This document shows positions 1 through 6,648 of a DNA stretch of 64,000 nt, in pieces (within the stretch, counting starts at the first letter, position 1; every line of letters begins with the position of its first letter). The DNA comes from Planotetraspora silvatica (lineage in GTDB: Bacteria > Actinomycetota > Actinomycetes > Streptosporangiales > Streptosporangiaceae): the NCBI RefSeq assembly GCF_016863315.1, contig NZ_BOOQ01000003.1:409554-473553 (forward strand). The letters run 5' to 3'. Made by a program: the position numbers and the translations under genes. Below the pieces are notes generated by a model. That model made no database searches and had not been told where the DNA came from. It worked only from the letters and a program-made list of their open reading frames with translations.

Positions 1-100
1 CGTCGTGGCCCGCCGGGGAGGCGGACCTGAGCTGACGTCATCCGGATGCCGCGGCCCGGGGAGAAGTTCGATCGGCCGGCAGGCGATTTTCAGCGGGATC

Positions 101-1048
101 TCAGCCCGCGGGCTCCCTCGCCGGTCGCGGATGGAACAGCCGGAGTCGCTGAACCCGGCCCTCTCGCAGGACGTGCAGCCAGACCACGCCGGGCGGGCAG
201 TGCGTCGGATCGTCGGGCGGGCTGATCAGGTCGGCCTGCCAGATCGTCAGATTCCGGCTGGCCACCACGTCGGTGATGCGTTGCCGTACGCCGTTGGACA
301 GGTCGAACTCCATCGCCTTGACGGCGAAGTAACGGTCGTCGGCCAGCCGTTCCCCGGTGGGCCCGATGAACTCGGCGTCGGGCCACCAGTGCTCCTCGAC
401 CACTCCGGCGAACTCGCCCTGCTGGGCCTGCGCCATCATCTCCTCGGCCTCCTGCCGGCGAGCCGCGGTGAACGCCGCCGCGTCGTCGTGTGGCAGGGCG
501 GCCGAGTCCTGCAACGATTCGGCGAGCTTGATCCTGGCCTGGCTCAGCCGGCTGCGGACGGTGCCGATCGGCACCCCGCACAGCGCGGCGATCTGCTCAT
601 ACGACGACACGTCGCTGAAATAACGCAGGAGGGCCACCATGCGCACCGGTTCGGACAGTTCGCCCACGGCGTGCCAGACCCAGTCGCGGAGCGACCGATG
701 CTCCAGCAGTTCCTCCGGCGTCGGTTCGCTGGACGGCAGCGCCAGGGCCTCCACGTCGCCGAACGGCACGGCGCTCGATTTCCGGAGGCGCATCCGGCAC
801 GCGTTCCGCACGATCGCCCGCAACCACGGGCCCGCGGCCGCCGGGTCCCGCAGATCGCCGATCCGCCGCACCGCCACCAGCATGCCGTCCTGGACGGCGT
901 CGTCGGCGTCGGGCCCGTATCCGAGCAGGCTCAACGCCACCGCCCGCATGCCGGCCTGATGCCGCGACACCAGCAGCCCGAGGCACGCCGCATCTCCGGC
1001 CTGGGCGGCACGCACCAGTTCCACATCCGACTCAGCGCTCGACAGCAC
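101..1048 (-). CDS. ECF RNA polymerase sigma factor with C-terminal SnoaL-like domain
   Basis: Sigma-70 family factor of about 315 residues. Region 2 (about residues 10-80) carries the AGDAACLGLLVSRHQ start and the DADDAVQDGML helix; region 4 (about 115-165) has the YEQIAALCGVPIGTVRSRLSQAR helix-turn-helix. The last 130 residues resemble the NTF2/SnoaL fold that some ECF groups carry instead of a separate anti-sigma factor. I chose the GTG at 1048 because GGGAGGGAGAG precedes it; the open frame runs back to 1153 without a good ribosome site. It lies 150 bp downstream of the WYL regulator on the same strand. No anti-sigma gene is adjacent, consistent with control by its own tail (inference). 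Confidence 0.88.
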   Translation of the reverse strand: MLSSAESDVELVRAAQAGDAACLGLLVSRHQAGMRAVALSLLGYGPDADDAVQDGMLVAVRRIGDLRDPAAAGPWLRAIVRNACRMRLRKSSAVPFGDVEALALPSSEPTPEELLEHRSLRDWVWHAVGELSEPVRMVALLRYFSDVSSYEQIAALCGVPIGTVRSRLSQARIKLAESLQDSAALPHDDAAAFTAARRQEAEEMMAQAQQGEFAGVVEEHWWPDAEFIGPTGERLADDRYFAVKAMEFDLSNGVRQRITDVVASRNLTIWQADLISPPDDPTHCPPGVVWLHVLREGRVQRLRLFHPRPAREPAG

Positions 1049-1200
1049 GCTGCTCTCCCTCCCGGCGCACTCGGCGCCCCCCAACCGGATGCGGGGGCGA
1101 CTCGGAAAGTTCGATACCTGATTTCCGAACCCCCGGCCGAACGACATGTTCACGGCCGGGCGAAAGACTATGAGCGATTATGTGCTAAATGTCTGATTTA

Positions 1201-2163
1201 TCAGCCGGAGGCGTAGTAGGCCGCCATGGCGCGCGACGTCTCGGCCAGGCGGGCACGCAGTTCCGGCGGCCCGAGGATCTCGATCTCCGCGCCCAGGGCG
1301 AGGAAGGTCCGGTGAGCGTGATCGAGCGACTCGATGGGGAGCACCGCTCGGGTCCAGCCGTCCGGCTCCGCGGTTCCCGTCCCGGCCAGGGCCTGGGCGG
1401 CCGCGCCGGTGAGGCGGGACGCGGCCTGCGGTGAGACGCGGACGACCGCCTCGCCCTGGAACCGGCGCGCGTGGAAGTCCGCCTGATAGCGCGCCCAGTA
1501 GCCGGCCAGGTCGAACTCCTCGGGAGGCTCGAACTCCTCGTCCCGTACGGTCACACCGAGGACCTGGTCGACGCGGTACGTCCGCGGTCCCGGTCCGGCG
1601 ACGATGTACCAGCGGCCCGCCTTGAGCACCAGGCCGTACGGCTCCAGCCGCCGATCGACGTCGGTCGGCTCCTTCCAGCGGCGGTAACGGACATCGACCA
1701 CCCGGCTGCGCCACACCGCGTCCGCGACCTGCGGCAGATGGGGGACGTCGGCGTCCTCCGCGTACCAGCCGGGCGCGTCGAGGTGGAAGCGCGACCGCAT
1801 CCGGTCGGCGTGCGCACGCATCTCGGGTGGGAGCGCCGCACTCAACTTGAGCTGGGCGGCCGCGAGCGCCGAGCCGAGCCCGAGCTCGGCGGCGGGTCCG
1901 GGGACGCCGGAGAGGAAGAGCGCCTCCGCCTCCGGGGCGCTCAACCCGGTGAGCCGGGTACGGTAACCGGCGACCAACTGGTAGCCGCCGGAGTGCCCCG
2001 CGTCTCCGTAGAGCGGCACACCCGACGCGTGCAGCGACTCGACGTCGCGGTAGACGGTCCGCACGGACACTTCCAGCTCCTCGGCGAGCTGGGCGGCGGT
2101 CATCCGGCCCCTCGTCTGGAGCAGCAGAAGGATTGACAGAAGACGGCTCGACTTCACTGACAC
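1201..2163 (-). CDS. WYL-domain transcriptional regulator (YafY/DeoR-like HTH)
   Basis: A 320-residue regulator. The N-terminus is a DeoR-like winged helix (about 5-60, with LAEELEVSVRTVYRDVESL as recognition region). The WYL domain (about 140-215) contains the DVRYRRW and AGRWYIVAG segments, followed by a WCX-like C-terminal region. The family binds DNA and is thought to sense nucleotides or other ligands. The start is a GTG at 2163 with a second GTG two codons later. It is divergent from the small protein gene at 2363, its likely target, and its start lies inside a 21-bp dyad (2155-2175) that could be an autoregulatory operator. Confidence 0.9.
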   Translation of the reverse strand: MSVKSSRLLSILLLLQTRGRMTAAQLAEELEVSVRTVYRDVESLHASGVPLYGDAGHSGGYQLVAGYRTRLTGLSAPEAEALFLSGVPGPAAELGLGSALAAAQLKLSAALPPEMRAHADRMRSRFHLDAPGWYAEDADVPHLPQVADAVWRSRVVDVRYRRWKEPTDVDRRLEPYGLVLKAGRWYIVAGPGPRTYRVDQVLGVTVRDEEFEPPEEFDLAGYWARYQADFHARRFQGEAVVRVSPQAASRLTGAAAQALAGTGTAEPDGWTRAVLPIESLDHAHRTFLALGAEIEILGPPELRARLAETSRAMAAYYASG

Positions 2164-2175
2164 AAGATGACAGTG
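2155..2175. promoter_or_regulatory. Dyad over the WYL regulator start (candidate operator)
   Basis: Arms CACTG and CAGTG are separated by 11 bp, with partial extra symmetry inside (ACA/TGA). The dyad overlaps the GTG start at 2163 and lies 10 bp upstream of a TAGGGT hexamer for the divergent transcript. Placement suits repression of both directions; no binding evidence. Confidence 0.4.
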
Positions 2176-2184
2176 GATCGGCCA

Positions 2185-2190
2185 TAGGGT
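2185..2190 (+). promoter_or_regulatory. -10 hexamer TAGGGT of a leaderless-type promoter
   Basis: TAGGGT is followed after 6 nt by an ATG at 2197, the spacing seen at many leaderless starts in this window. It would start the transcript covering the 2363 gene. Confidence 0.45.
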
Positions 2191-2196
2191 CCAGTC

Positions 2197-2226
2197 ATGG
2201 CTTTCGCAGAGAAACCGGCCCGCTGA
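2197..2226 (+). CDS. Possible 9-residue leaderless mini-ORF
   Basis: ATG at 2197 encodes MAFAEKPAR then TGA. It sits exactly where a leaderless transcript from TAGGGT (2185) would begin. It could be a translated leader of the 2363 gene or chance. From 2278 a second in-frame stretch (MRHMLTPELPDLDAYLADS...) ends in TGA overlapping the ATG of the 2363 gene, so a short coupled ORF is also possible. Confidence 0.2.
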   Translation: MAFAEKPAR

Positions 2227-2362
2227 CCGGCTGCGTGTGGGAGTCGCCGCCGATCCTGCACGAACGCGACGCCCGGATGCGGCACATGCTCACGCCTGAA
2301 CTACCCGACCTTGACGCCTACCTCGCCGACTCGCTCCCCGAAGGCACCACAGGAGACCGCTC

Positions 2363-2812
2363 ATGAACGACTTCGACTTCCTCACCGGCACCTGGGACGT
2401 CGCCAACCGACGGCGGATGGACTACCTCGACGAGACGAGCGAGTGGGAGGAGTTCCCCGCCGTCAGCCACGCCTCCCGGCACTTCGACGGCGGCGCGAAC
2501 TTCGACGAGCTCGAGTTCACGACGAAGGGCTTCAGCGGGCTCACCATCCGGCTCTACGACGTCGAGCGCGAGGAGTGGTCGCTGTACTGGTCCAGCTCGA
2601 CGACCGGCAAGCTGTACCCCCCGGTGGTCGGCCGGTTCACCGACGGCAGGGGTGAGTTCCTCGGTTACGACACCTATGCCGGCAAGGAGATCCTGGCGCG
2701 CTTCGTCTGGTCGGGCATCACGGAGACGACCGCCCGCTGGGAGCAGGCGTTCTCCTTGGACGAGGGACAGACCTGGGTGACCAACTGGATCATGGAGATG
2801 ACCCGCCGCTGA
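2363..2812 (+). CDS. Small conserved protein, DUF1579/lipocalin-like
   Basis: A 149-residue soluble protein without signal peptide. The opening FDFLTGTWDVANRR and the many alternating aromatic strands (WSLYWSSSTTGKLYPP, RWEQAFSLDEGQTW, TNWIMEM) resemble the beta-barrel DUF1579 or nitrobindin-like proteins; I do not recognise an exact family. ATG at 2363 is preceded by AGGAGACC. The gene is divergent from the WYL regulator, which suggests it is controlled by it. Confidence 0.75.
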   Translation: MNDFDFLTGTWDVANRRRMDYLDETSEWEEFPAVSHASRHFDGGANFDELEFTTKGFSGLTIRLYDVEREEWSLYWSSSTTGKLYPPVVGRFTDGRGEFLGYDTYAGKEILARFVWSGITETTARWEQAFSLDEGQTWVTNWIMEMTRR

Positions 2813-2855
2813 CCCGGCCGATTTCGAGTGGACGCGGTGTCGCGCGGAACCCACA

Positions 2856-3239
2856 ATGACCGCCATGACCTCTTCCGTGCGACACGTGACAATCGACTGC
2901 GCCGACGCCTATCGCCTCGGCACGTTCTGGGCCGAGGTGCTCGGCGGCTCACTCGGCGAGGACGACAACCCCGGCGATCCGGAGGCGCTGGTGAAGACGC
3001 CGGGCGTCTCGTTGCTGTTCATCCAGGTGCCGGAGGGCAAGACGGTCAAGAACCGGCTGCACCTGGATCTGCAGCCGCAGGACCGCACGCGGGACGAGGA
3101 GGTCGAACGGCTCCTGGCGCTCGGCGCGACCCTCTTCGGCGACCATCGGCGTGAGGACGGCACCGGATGGGCGACCCTGGCCGACATCGAGGGCAACGAG
3201 TTCTGCGTCGAGCGCAGCGCGGCCGAGCGCGCGGGCTGA
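2856..3239 (+). CDS. VOC-family (glyoxalase/bleomycin-resistance-like) protein
   Basis: A 127-residue single-domain VOC protein. Typical elements are the opening strand VRHVTIDCADAYRLGTFWAEVLGG, the central LHLDLQPQDR strand and the terminal GWATLADIEGNEFCV motif. It belongs with the glyoxalase_6 group common in actinobacteria, whose substrates are mostly unknown. It starts 43 bp after the 2363 gene and may share its transcript; a second ATG three codons in is an alternative start. It ends 9 bp from the convergent DUF4240 gene. Confidence 0.85.
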   Translation: MTAMTSSVRHVTIDCADAYRLGTFWAEVLGGSLGEDDNPGDPEALVKTPGVSLLFIQVPEGKTVKNRLHLDLQPQDRTRDEEVERLLALGATLFGDHRREDGTGWATLADIEGNEFCVERSAAERAG

Positions 3240-3248
3240 CCAGGGCGG

Positions 3249-3830
3249 TCAGTCGTCCCCGTCGAGGAACAGGGCGGCGAGGCGCGGAAGGCGGCGGCGG
3301 TTCTCGTCGTCGTCCTCTTGGTCCCAGTCCTCCCCGGACGCGCGGGCGGGCCTGTCCATGTGCGGCACCGCGGCCTCCATCGCCGCATCGAACGAGCCGG
3401 TCTCGCCCGTGACCCGTCCGTACGCTTCGCGCGGCAGGTACGAGAGGCTCTCGTAGCCGATCCACCCGCCCTCGTCACGGCTCATCAGCGCGACGACGGG
3501 GAGGTCGGCCAGCGAGTCGGGATCGGCGACGGCGCGCGTGAACGTCTCCCGGCCCTGCAGGACCAGCCCGTGTCGGAAGTCCATGAAGCCGTCGTCTCCG
3601 CAGCCGCCCTCGATGAGGTACGCCGCGTTCCAGAGCGGCCGTCGGTAGGCGGAGTCGGTGACCTGGATCAGGAGCAGGGCGAAGTCGATGATCTCCGCCG
3701 CGTCCAACGTGACGAGCAGATTCGTGAGCTCGGGCGGCAGCGGGTCGTCCGGGAGGTTCCTGTCGTCGGCCCGGTCGCCGACGGCGGTCCGCGCCTGATC
3801 GATGACCGTCCACCACGCGTCCAGGTCCAT
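3249..3830 (-). CDS. DUF4240 domain protein
   Basis: About 193 residues, cytoplasmic. The N-terminal DLDAWWTVIDQAR matches the DUF4240 opening, followed by the LWNAAYLIEGGCGDDGFMDFRHGLVLQGRETF core typical of the family; the C-terminus is acidic (DWDQEDDDENRRR). Function is unknown. I prefer the ATG at 3830 because TATGGT lies 7 nt upstream, a leaderless pattern; an in-frame ATG at 3842 is the alternative. Confidence 0.82.
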   Translation of the reverse strand: MDLDAWWTVIDQARTAVGDRADDRNLPDDPLPPELTNLLVTLDAAEIIDFALLLIQVTDSAYRRPLWNAAYLIEGGCGDDGFMDFRHGLVLQGRETFTRAVADPDSLADLPVVALMSRDEGGWIGYESLSYLPREAYGRVTGETGSFDAAMEAAVPHMDRPARASGEDWDQEDDDENRRRLPRLAALFLDGDD

Positions 3831-3837
3831 GGCGGTC

Positions 3838-3843
3838 ACCATA
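3838..3843 (-). promoter_or_regulatory. -10 hexamer TATGGT of the DUF4240 gene
   Basis: TATGGT followed by 7 nt and ATG at 3830 on the minus strand, with no ribosome binding site. Confidence 0.45.
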
Positions 3844-3930
3844 GCGGGGAGATCGCGTCACCCGGTGATCGAGCGGGCCAGGGCCAGGCGTCCCGGAGTT
3901 GTGCCGGGTGTAGGTGCTGCGTATCGGGAC

Positions 3931-4383
3931 TCAGAACAGCCCAAGATGATCGATCATCTTGTGCGCCGCTTCGATGATTAGTGCAGCAGCGGTCAGTGCG
4001 TGTTCCGCTTCCTCGCGTTCGACGGACTCATCGGGAAATATGGGGTATTCGAGTTCGTTTCTACGCCGCCGCATGACGCCGAACGGCTCGAAAGCGGCAC
4101 CGAACTGGCGGACCACGGCCTGTTGGACGGCGTAGTGGCCGCCGGTGGTGGTAGCGCGCAGCCCCTGCTGAGCCAATAGTCCCGCGCAGGCGAATCTGGC
4201 CGCGTCGTAGGCCAGGGTGTAAGCCGAGTTCGGGTCAATTTCAACCAGTTCCTGTGCGCTTGACAGGACGACCTTGGACTTCTCCAGCCAGCCCGCTCCA
4301 TCGGTGGCATCGCCCTGGACGCGTTGGAGTTCCTTGGACGAAAGCATGCGCTCGATGTCGGCTTCGCCGCGCGTCCATCGCAT
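3931..4383 (-). CDS. HEPN-domain protein, putative toxin partner of a nucleotidyltransferase
   Basis: A 150-residue helical protein of the HEPN superfamily. Helix 2 carries SAYTLAYDAARFACAGLL, and the C-terminal RRRRNELEYP (residues 105-114) aligns with the HEPN RNase motif RNxxxH. Here the histidine position is tyrosine (Y113), so nuclease activity is doubtful or uses a variant site. It follows the nucleotidyltransferase gene with TGATG overlap, so the two are translationally coupled. Known HepT/MntA pairs act as toxin-antitoxins in which the nucleotidyltransferase modifies a tyrosine near this motif; that role is inferred here. Confidence 0.85.
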   Translation of the reverse strand: MRWTRGEADIERMLSSKELQRVQGDATDGAGWLEKSKVVLSSAQELVEIDPNSAYTLAYDAARFACAGLLAQQGLRATTTGGHYAVQQAVVRQFGAAFEPFGVMRRRRNELEYPIFPDESVEREEAEHALTAAALIIEAAHKMIDHLGLF

Positions 4384-4988
4384 CAGGGATCATGCTCCTT
4401 CCGGCCTGCTTCGTGTGGGGTGAGGTCGATTGTCGGGCTCGCCTTGATCTGGCGGATCAGCGCATCGGACGCCGATTGCCAGCGTCGCCTGGATGCAAGG
4501 ACCGGGTTGACGGGAAGCCCGACGCGTACCTGGGCACGGTCGGCTGCGGCGTAGATTTCGGCGCGCTCTGCGGTGCCGACTACGAGAACGTCGATGTCGT
4601 GTGGTGGAGGTCCCGGCTCACCGTTGTGGCGGGCGGCCCAGGAGCCGAAGATGAGTAGAAGTTCGATTTCCGGTATGGAGCCGAACTCCTCGGCGATGAC
4701 GACGCCTGGGCCGTAGAGGTAGTCCAGGATCTCTGTCAGGGGTTTCACGACGGGGTGAGTCTGATCAATACTCAGCACGCGTGATCGGCCTATGGCCGTG
4801 GCGGTCAGGAGTCCGGCCTCTTCGAGACGGTGAATCTCCGGATGCAGGCTCGATGGACTCGCTCCCAGTGATCGGGCAAGGGACGCCAGTGTCCAGGTCT
4901 GATCTGTGCGAAGACAGAGTGCCGCCAGGAGTCTTGCTTGTGTCTCCGTGCGGAAGATGGGTGCCCCCCGAGGCCCGATGCTTCGCAT
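4383..4988 (-). CDS. Winged-helix / MNT nucleotidyltransferase fusion, putative antitoxin and autorepressor
   Basis: About 201 residues from the ATG at 4988. The N-terminal winged helix (about 15-80) contains TLASLARSLGASPSSLHPEIHRLEEAGLL. The C-terminal minimal nucleotidyltransferase has the GSWAAR signature (about 115) followed by DIDVLVVG (about 131) with the two metal-binding aspartates. It is first of a two-gene operon with the HEPN protein. The start codon directly abuts a 14-bp palindrome, so the HTH probably represses its own promoter. The open frame extends to 5048, but that would bury the palindrome in coding sequence. Confidence 0.87.
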   Translation of the reverse strand: MRSIGPRGAPIFRTETQARLLAALCLRTDQTWTLASLARSLGASPSSLHPEIHRLEEAGLLTATAIGRSRVLSIDQTHPVVKPLTEILDYLYGPGVVIAEEFGSIPEIELLLIFGSWAARHNGEPGPPPHDIDVLVVGTAERAEIYAAADRAQVRVGLPVNPVLASRRRWQSASDALIRQIKASPTIDLTPHEAGRKEHDP

Positions 4989-4992
4989 TCTC

Positions 4993-5006
4993 CGAATATA
5001 TATTCG
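4993..5006. promoter_or_regulatory. Perfect AT-rich palindrome at the MNT-HEPN promoter
   Basis: CGAATATATATTCG is a perfect 14-bp palindrome 4 bp upstream of the ATG at 4988, strikingly AT-rich here. It is the natural operator for the HTH half of the downstream protein and probably overlaps the -10 region. Confidence 0.6.
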
Positions 5007-5054
5007 CTCAAGCCGAATAGTCAACCATGCGTGCTCGAATGAACGCAAAGGGTA

Positions 5055-5298
5055 TTGGTGCCCACAGATTCGCGGGTCGGCGCCAAATGGGACGACAGGC
5101 CCAGCTACTGCAGCCTCGTTGGCACCAGCGTCCTGCTGGTCATCGCCATGCCTGAGGAACTGGATGTCGATGTCACCACGCAGGAAGTGATCTCAGGTTG
5201 GCGGGCAACCGCGAATCAAGGCCGACCCTGTGCGCCACGCCCAGGCTCGCAAGGCCACGAGCGGAGTTGCCGTTTGCGACGAATGGGTCCGGTCGATC
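5055..5298 (+). pseudogene. Gap with possible gene remnant
   Basis: Between the MNT gene and the 5299 gene. The + frame from GTG 5058 reads plausibly (VPTDSRVGAKWDDRP..., PEELDVDVTTQEVISGW) to about 5210. Another frame then continues with coding character (IKADPVRHAQARKATSGVAV CDEW). That would fit a frameshifted fragment of one gene, but I cannot name a family and chance is possible. Confidence 0.2.
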
Positions 5299-5850
5299 TC
5301 AGGCGCGCATCGACGGATCGCCGGGAAGCCCGACCCGGTCCGGTACGGCCTGAGGCAGCGCGCGCAGCCAGGCGTCGAGGTCGTCGGGCCACCACCGGCC
5401 GGGCGCCAGGTGCCCGAGCATCTCTCCGACGACCGCCGCGGACGCCGGGGCGGGCACCACGCGGGTCGGCGCGGCTCCGGCGAGCACGCCCAGCCACCAG
5501 TGCCGTCGGGTGGCCGGCAGATCGTCGGGGTCGAGGACGACGTAGTAATCCGGCAGGATGAGCCGGTCGCCGCGCAGCCCGGTGAGGGCCGCCTCTATCG
5601 CGACCTCCAGCCCGCCGGTGGGAGCGTTGCCGTCGAAGAAGTCCGCCCAGGCCGCGCCGACGTCGGCGAGGGGATCGGCGTCGTGCACCACGTAGGTCGC
5701 CCGCGCGCGGGTCACCGCCTCGGTCACCTCCGCGGCCGGACGCTCGTCACGAGTGATCGCTCGCACGTTGTGCAGGCCGTCGAGTGCGGAGACCACGTCC
5801 GCCGCTCGATCTCCCGCCACCACGACCACAGTGCTGCTCAGTCGCCGCAT
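5299..5850 (-). CDS. Hypothetical protein, actinobacterial
   Basis: About 183 residues from ATG 5850. I recognise no domain. The N-terminus STVVVVAGDRAADVVSAL resembles a Rossmann-type first strand, the centre has RLILPDYYVVLDPDDLPATRRHWWLGVLAG, and the C-terminus is rich in W, P and L. No signal peptide or membrane segment. The frame opens to 6042, but the upstream part would overlap the promoter region of the divergent cupin gene. Confidence 0.6.
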   Translation of the reverse strand: MRRLSSTVVVVAGDRAADVVSALDGLHNVRAITRDERPAAEVTEAVTRARATYVVHDADPLADVGAAWADFFDGNAPTGGLEVAIEAALTGLRGDRLILPDYYVVLDPDDLPATRRHWWLGVLAGAAPTRVVPAPASAAVVGEMLGHLAPGRWWPDDLDAWLRALPQAVPDRVGLPGDPSMRA

Positions 5851-6040
5851 GAATGGGAGTCTAAGACCCCATAACGGTTGATCTCGCCTGTGGACGGCCA
5901 GGTCCGCGACGGCCTGCCCCTGGGCGCTGGGCGCGAACGGGACAAGCGTAAATGTGGTGCGCGAGGTCAGGGCGCGTCGCCAGGATGAGGCACGTGCCGC
6001 CCGCGCGGAGCCCTGCCGTACGATCGGCGGCGTGCTGGTC

Positions 6041-6640
6041 ATGACGCTCGCCGCCTATCCCGACGGGCCCTCGGCCTCCGCGTCCGACGACGCGGACGCG
6101 TTGCGGGTCGCGGCCGAGGAGTTCGACGGACCCGAGCCGGTCATCGCCGTGGGCGACGACGGGCGGGTCCGGTTCCTGCGCAGGGACGTGACGGGTGCGT
6201 TCGTCGCGGTCCAGGAGCGGCCGGTCGTCGCCGAGGCCCTCGGTCTGCTTCCGCACCCCGAGGGCGGGTGGTTCCGCGAGACCTGGCGGACGTCCGCGAG
6301 CTTCGAGCCTCCCGGGTACGGCGGCGCACGCCAGAGCGCCACGGGCATCTACTTCCTCCTCCACCCGGGAGAGGAGTCGGTGTGGCACGTGGTCCGCTCG
6401 GACGAGGTCTGGTTCTGGCACCGGGGCGGCCCGCTGACCCTCGTGCTCGGAGGCGCAGGCGACCGGCCGGGCGACGAGCGGACGGTCACGCTCGGTCCCG
6501 ATGTCGAGCACGGCCAGGTGCCTCAGGCGCTCGTGCCCGCGGGGACTTGGCAGGCCGCTCGCCCGGCGGGCGCGGAGGGCGTGCTGGTGAGCTGCGTGGT
6601 GTCCCCCGGATTCGACTTCGCCGACTTCAGAGCGGTCTGA
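6041..6640 (+). CDS. DUF985 cupin-superfamily protein
   Basis: About 199 residues. The C-terminal 140 form a DUF985 cupin: the ALGLLPHPEGGWFRETWR start, TGIYFLLHPGEESVWHVVRSDEVWFWHRGGPL in the barrel, and the ending LVSCVVSPGFDFADF. The fold is that of yeast YML079w; its ligand is unknown. The N-terminal 50 residues are extra and acidic. ATG 6041 is chosen; GTG 6032 is an alternative, and neither has a clear ribosome site. It converges with the P-type ATPase gene, 8 bp away. Confidence 0.82.
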   Translation: MTLAAYPDGPSASASDDADALRVAAEEFDGPEPVIAVGDDGRVRFLRRDVTGAFVAVQERPVVAEALGLLPHPEGGWFRETWRTSASFEPPGYGGARQSATGIYFLLHPGEESVWHVVRSDEVWFWHRGGPLTLVLGGAGDRPGDERTVTLGPDVEHGQVPQALVPAGTWQAARPAGAEGVLVSCVVSPGFDFADFRAV

Positions 6641-6648
6641 CGCCCGGT

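Noticed and set aside
1..100. A gene at the left edge
   Set aside because: Only 100 bp downstream of the sigma gene stop; no frame with motif support.
5..1216. Long + frame opposite the ECF sigma gene
   Set aside because: It is the antisense shadow of the sigma gene in high-GC DNA; no domain, no ribosome site.
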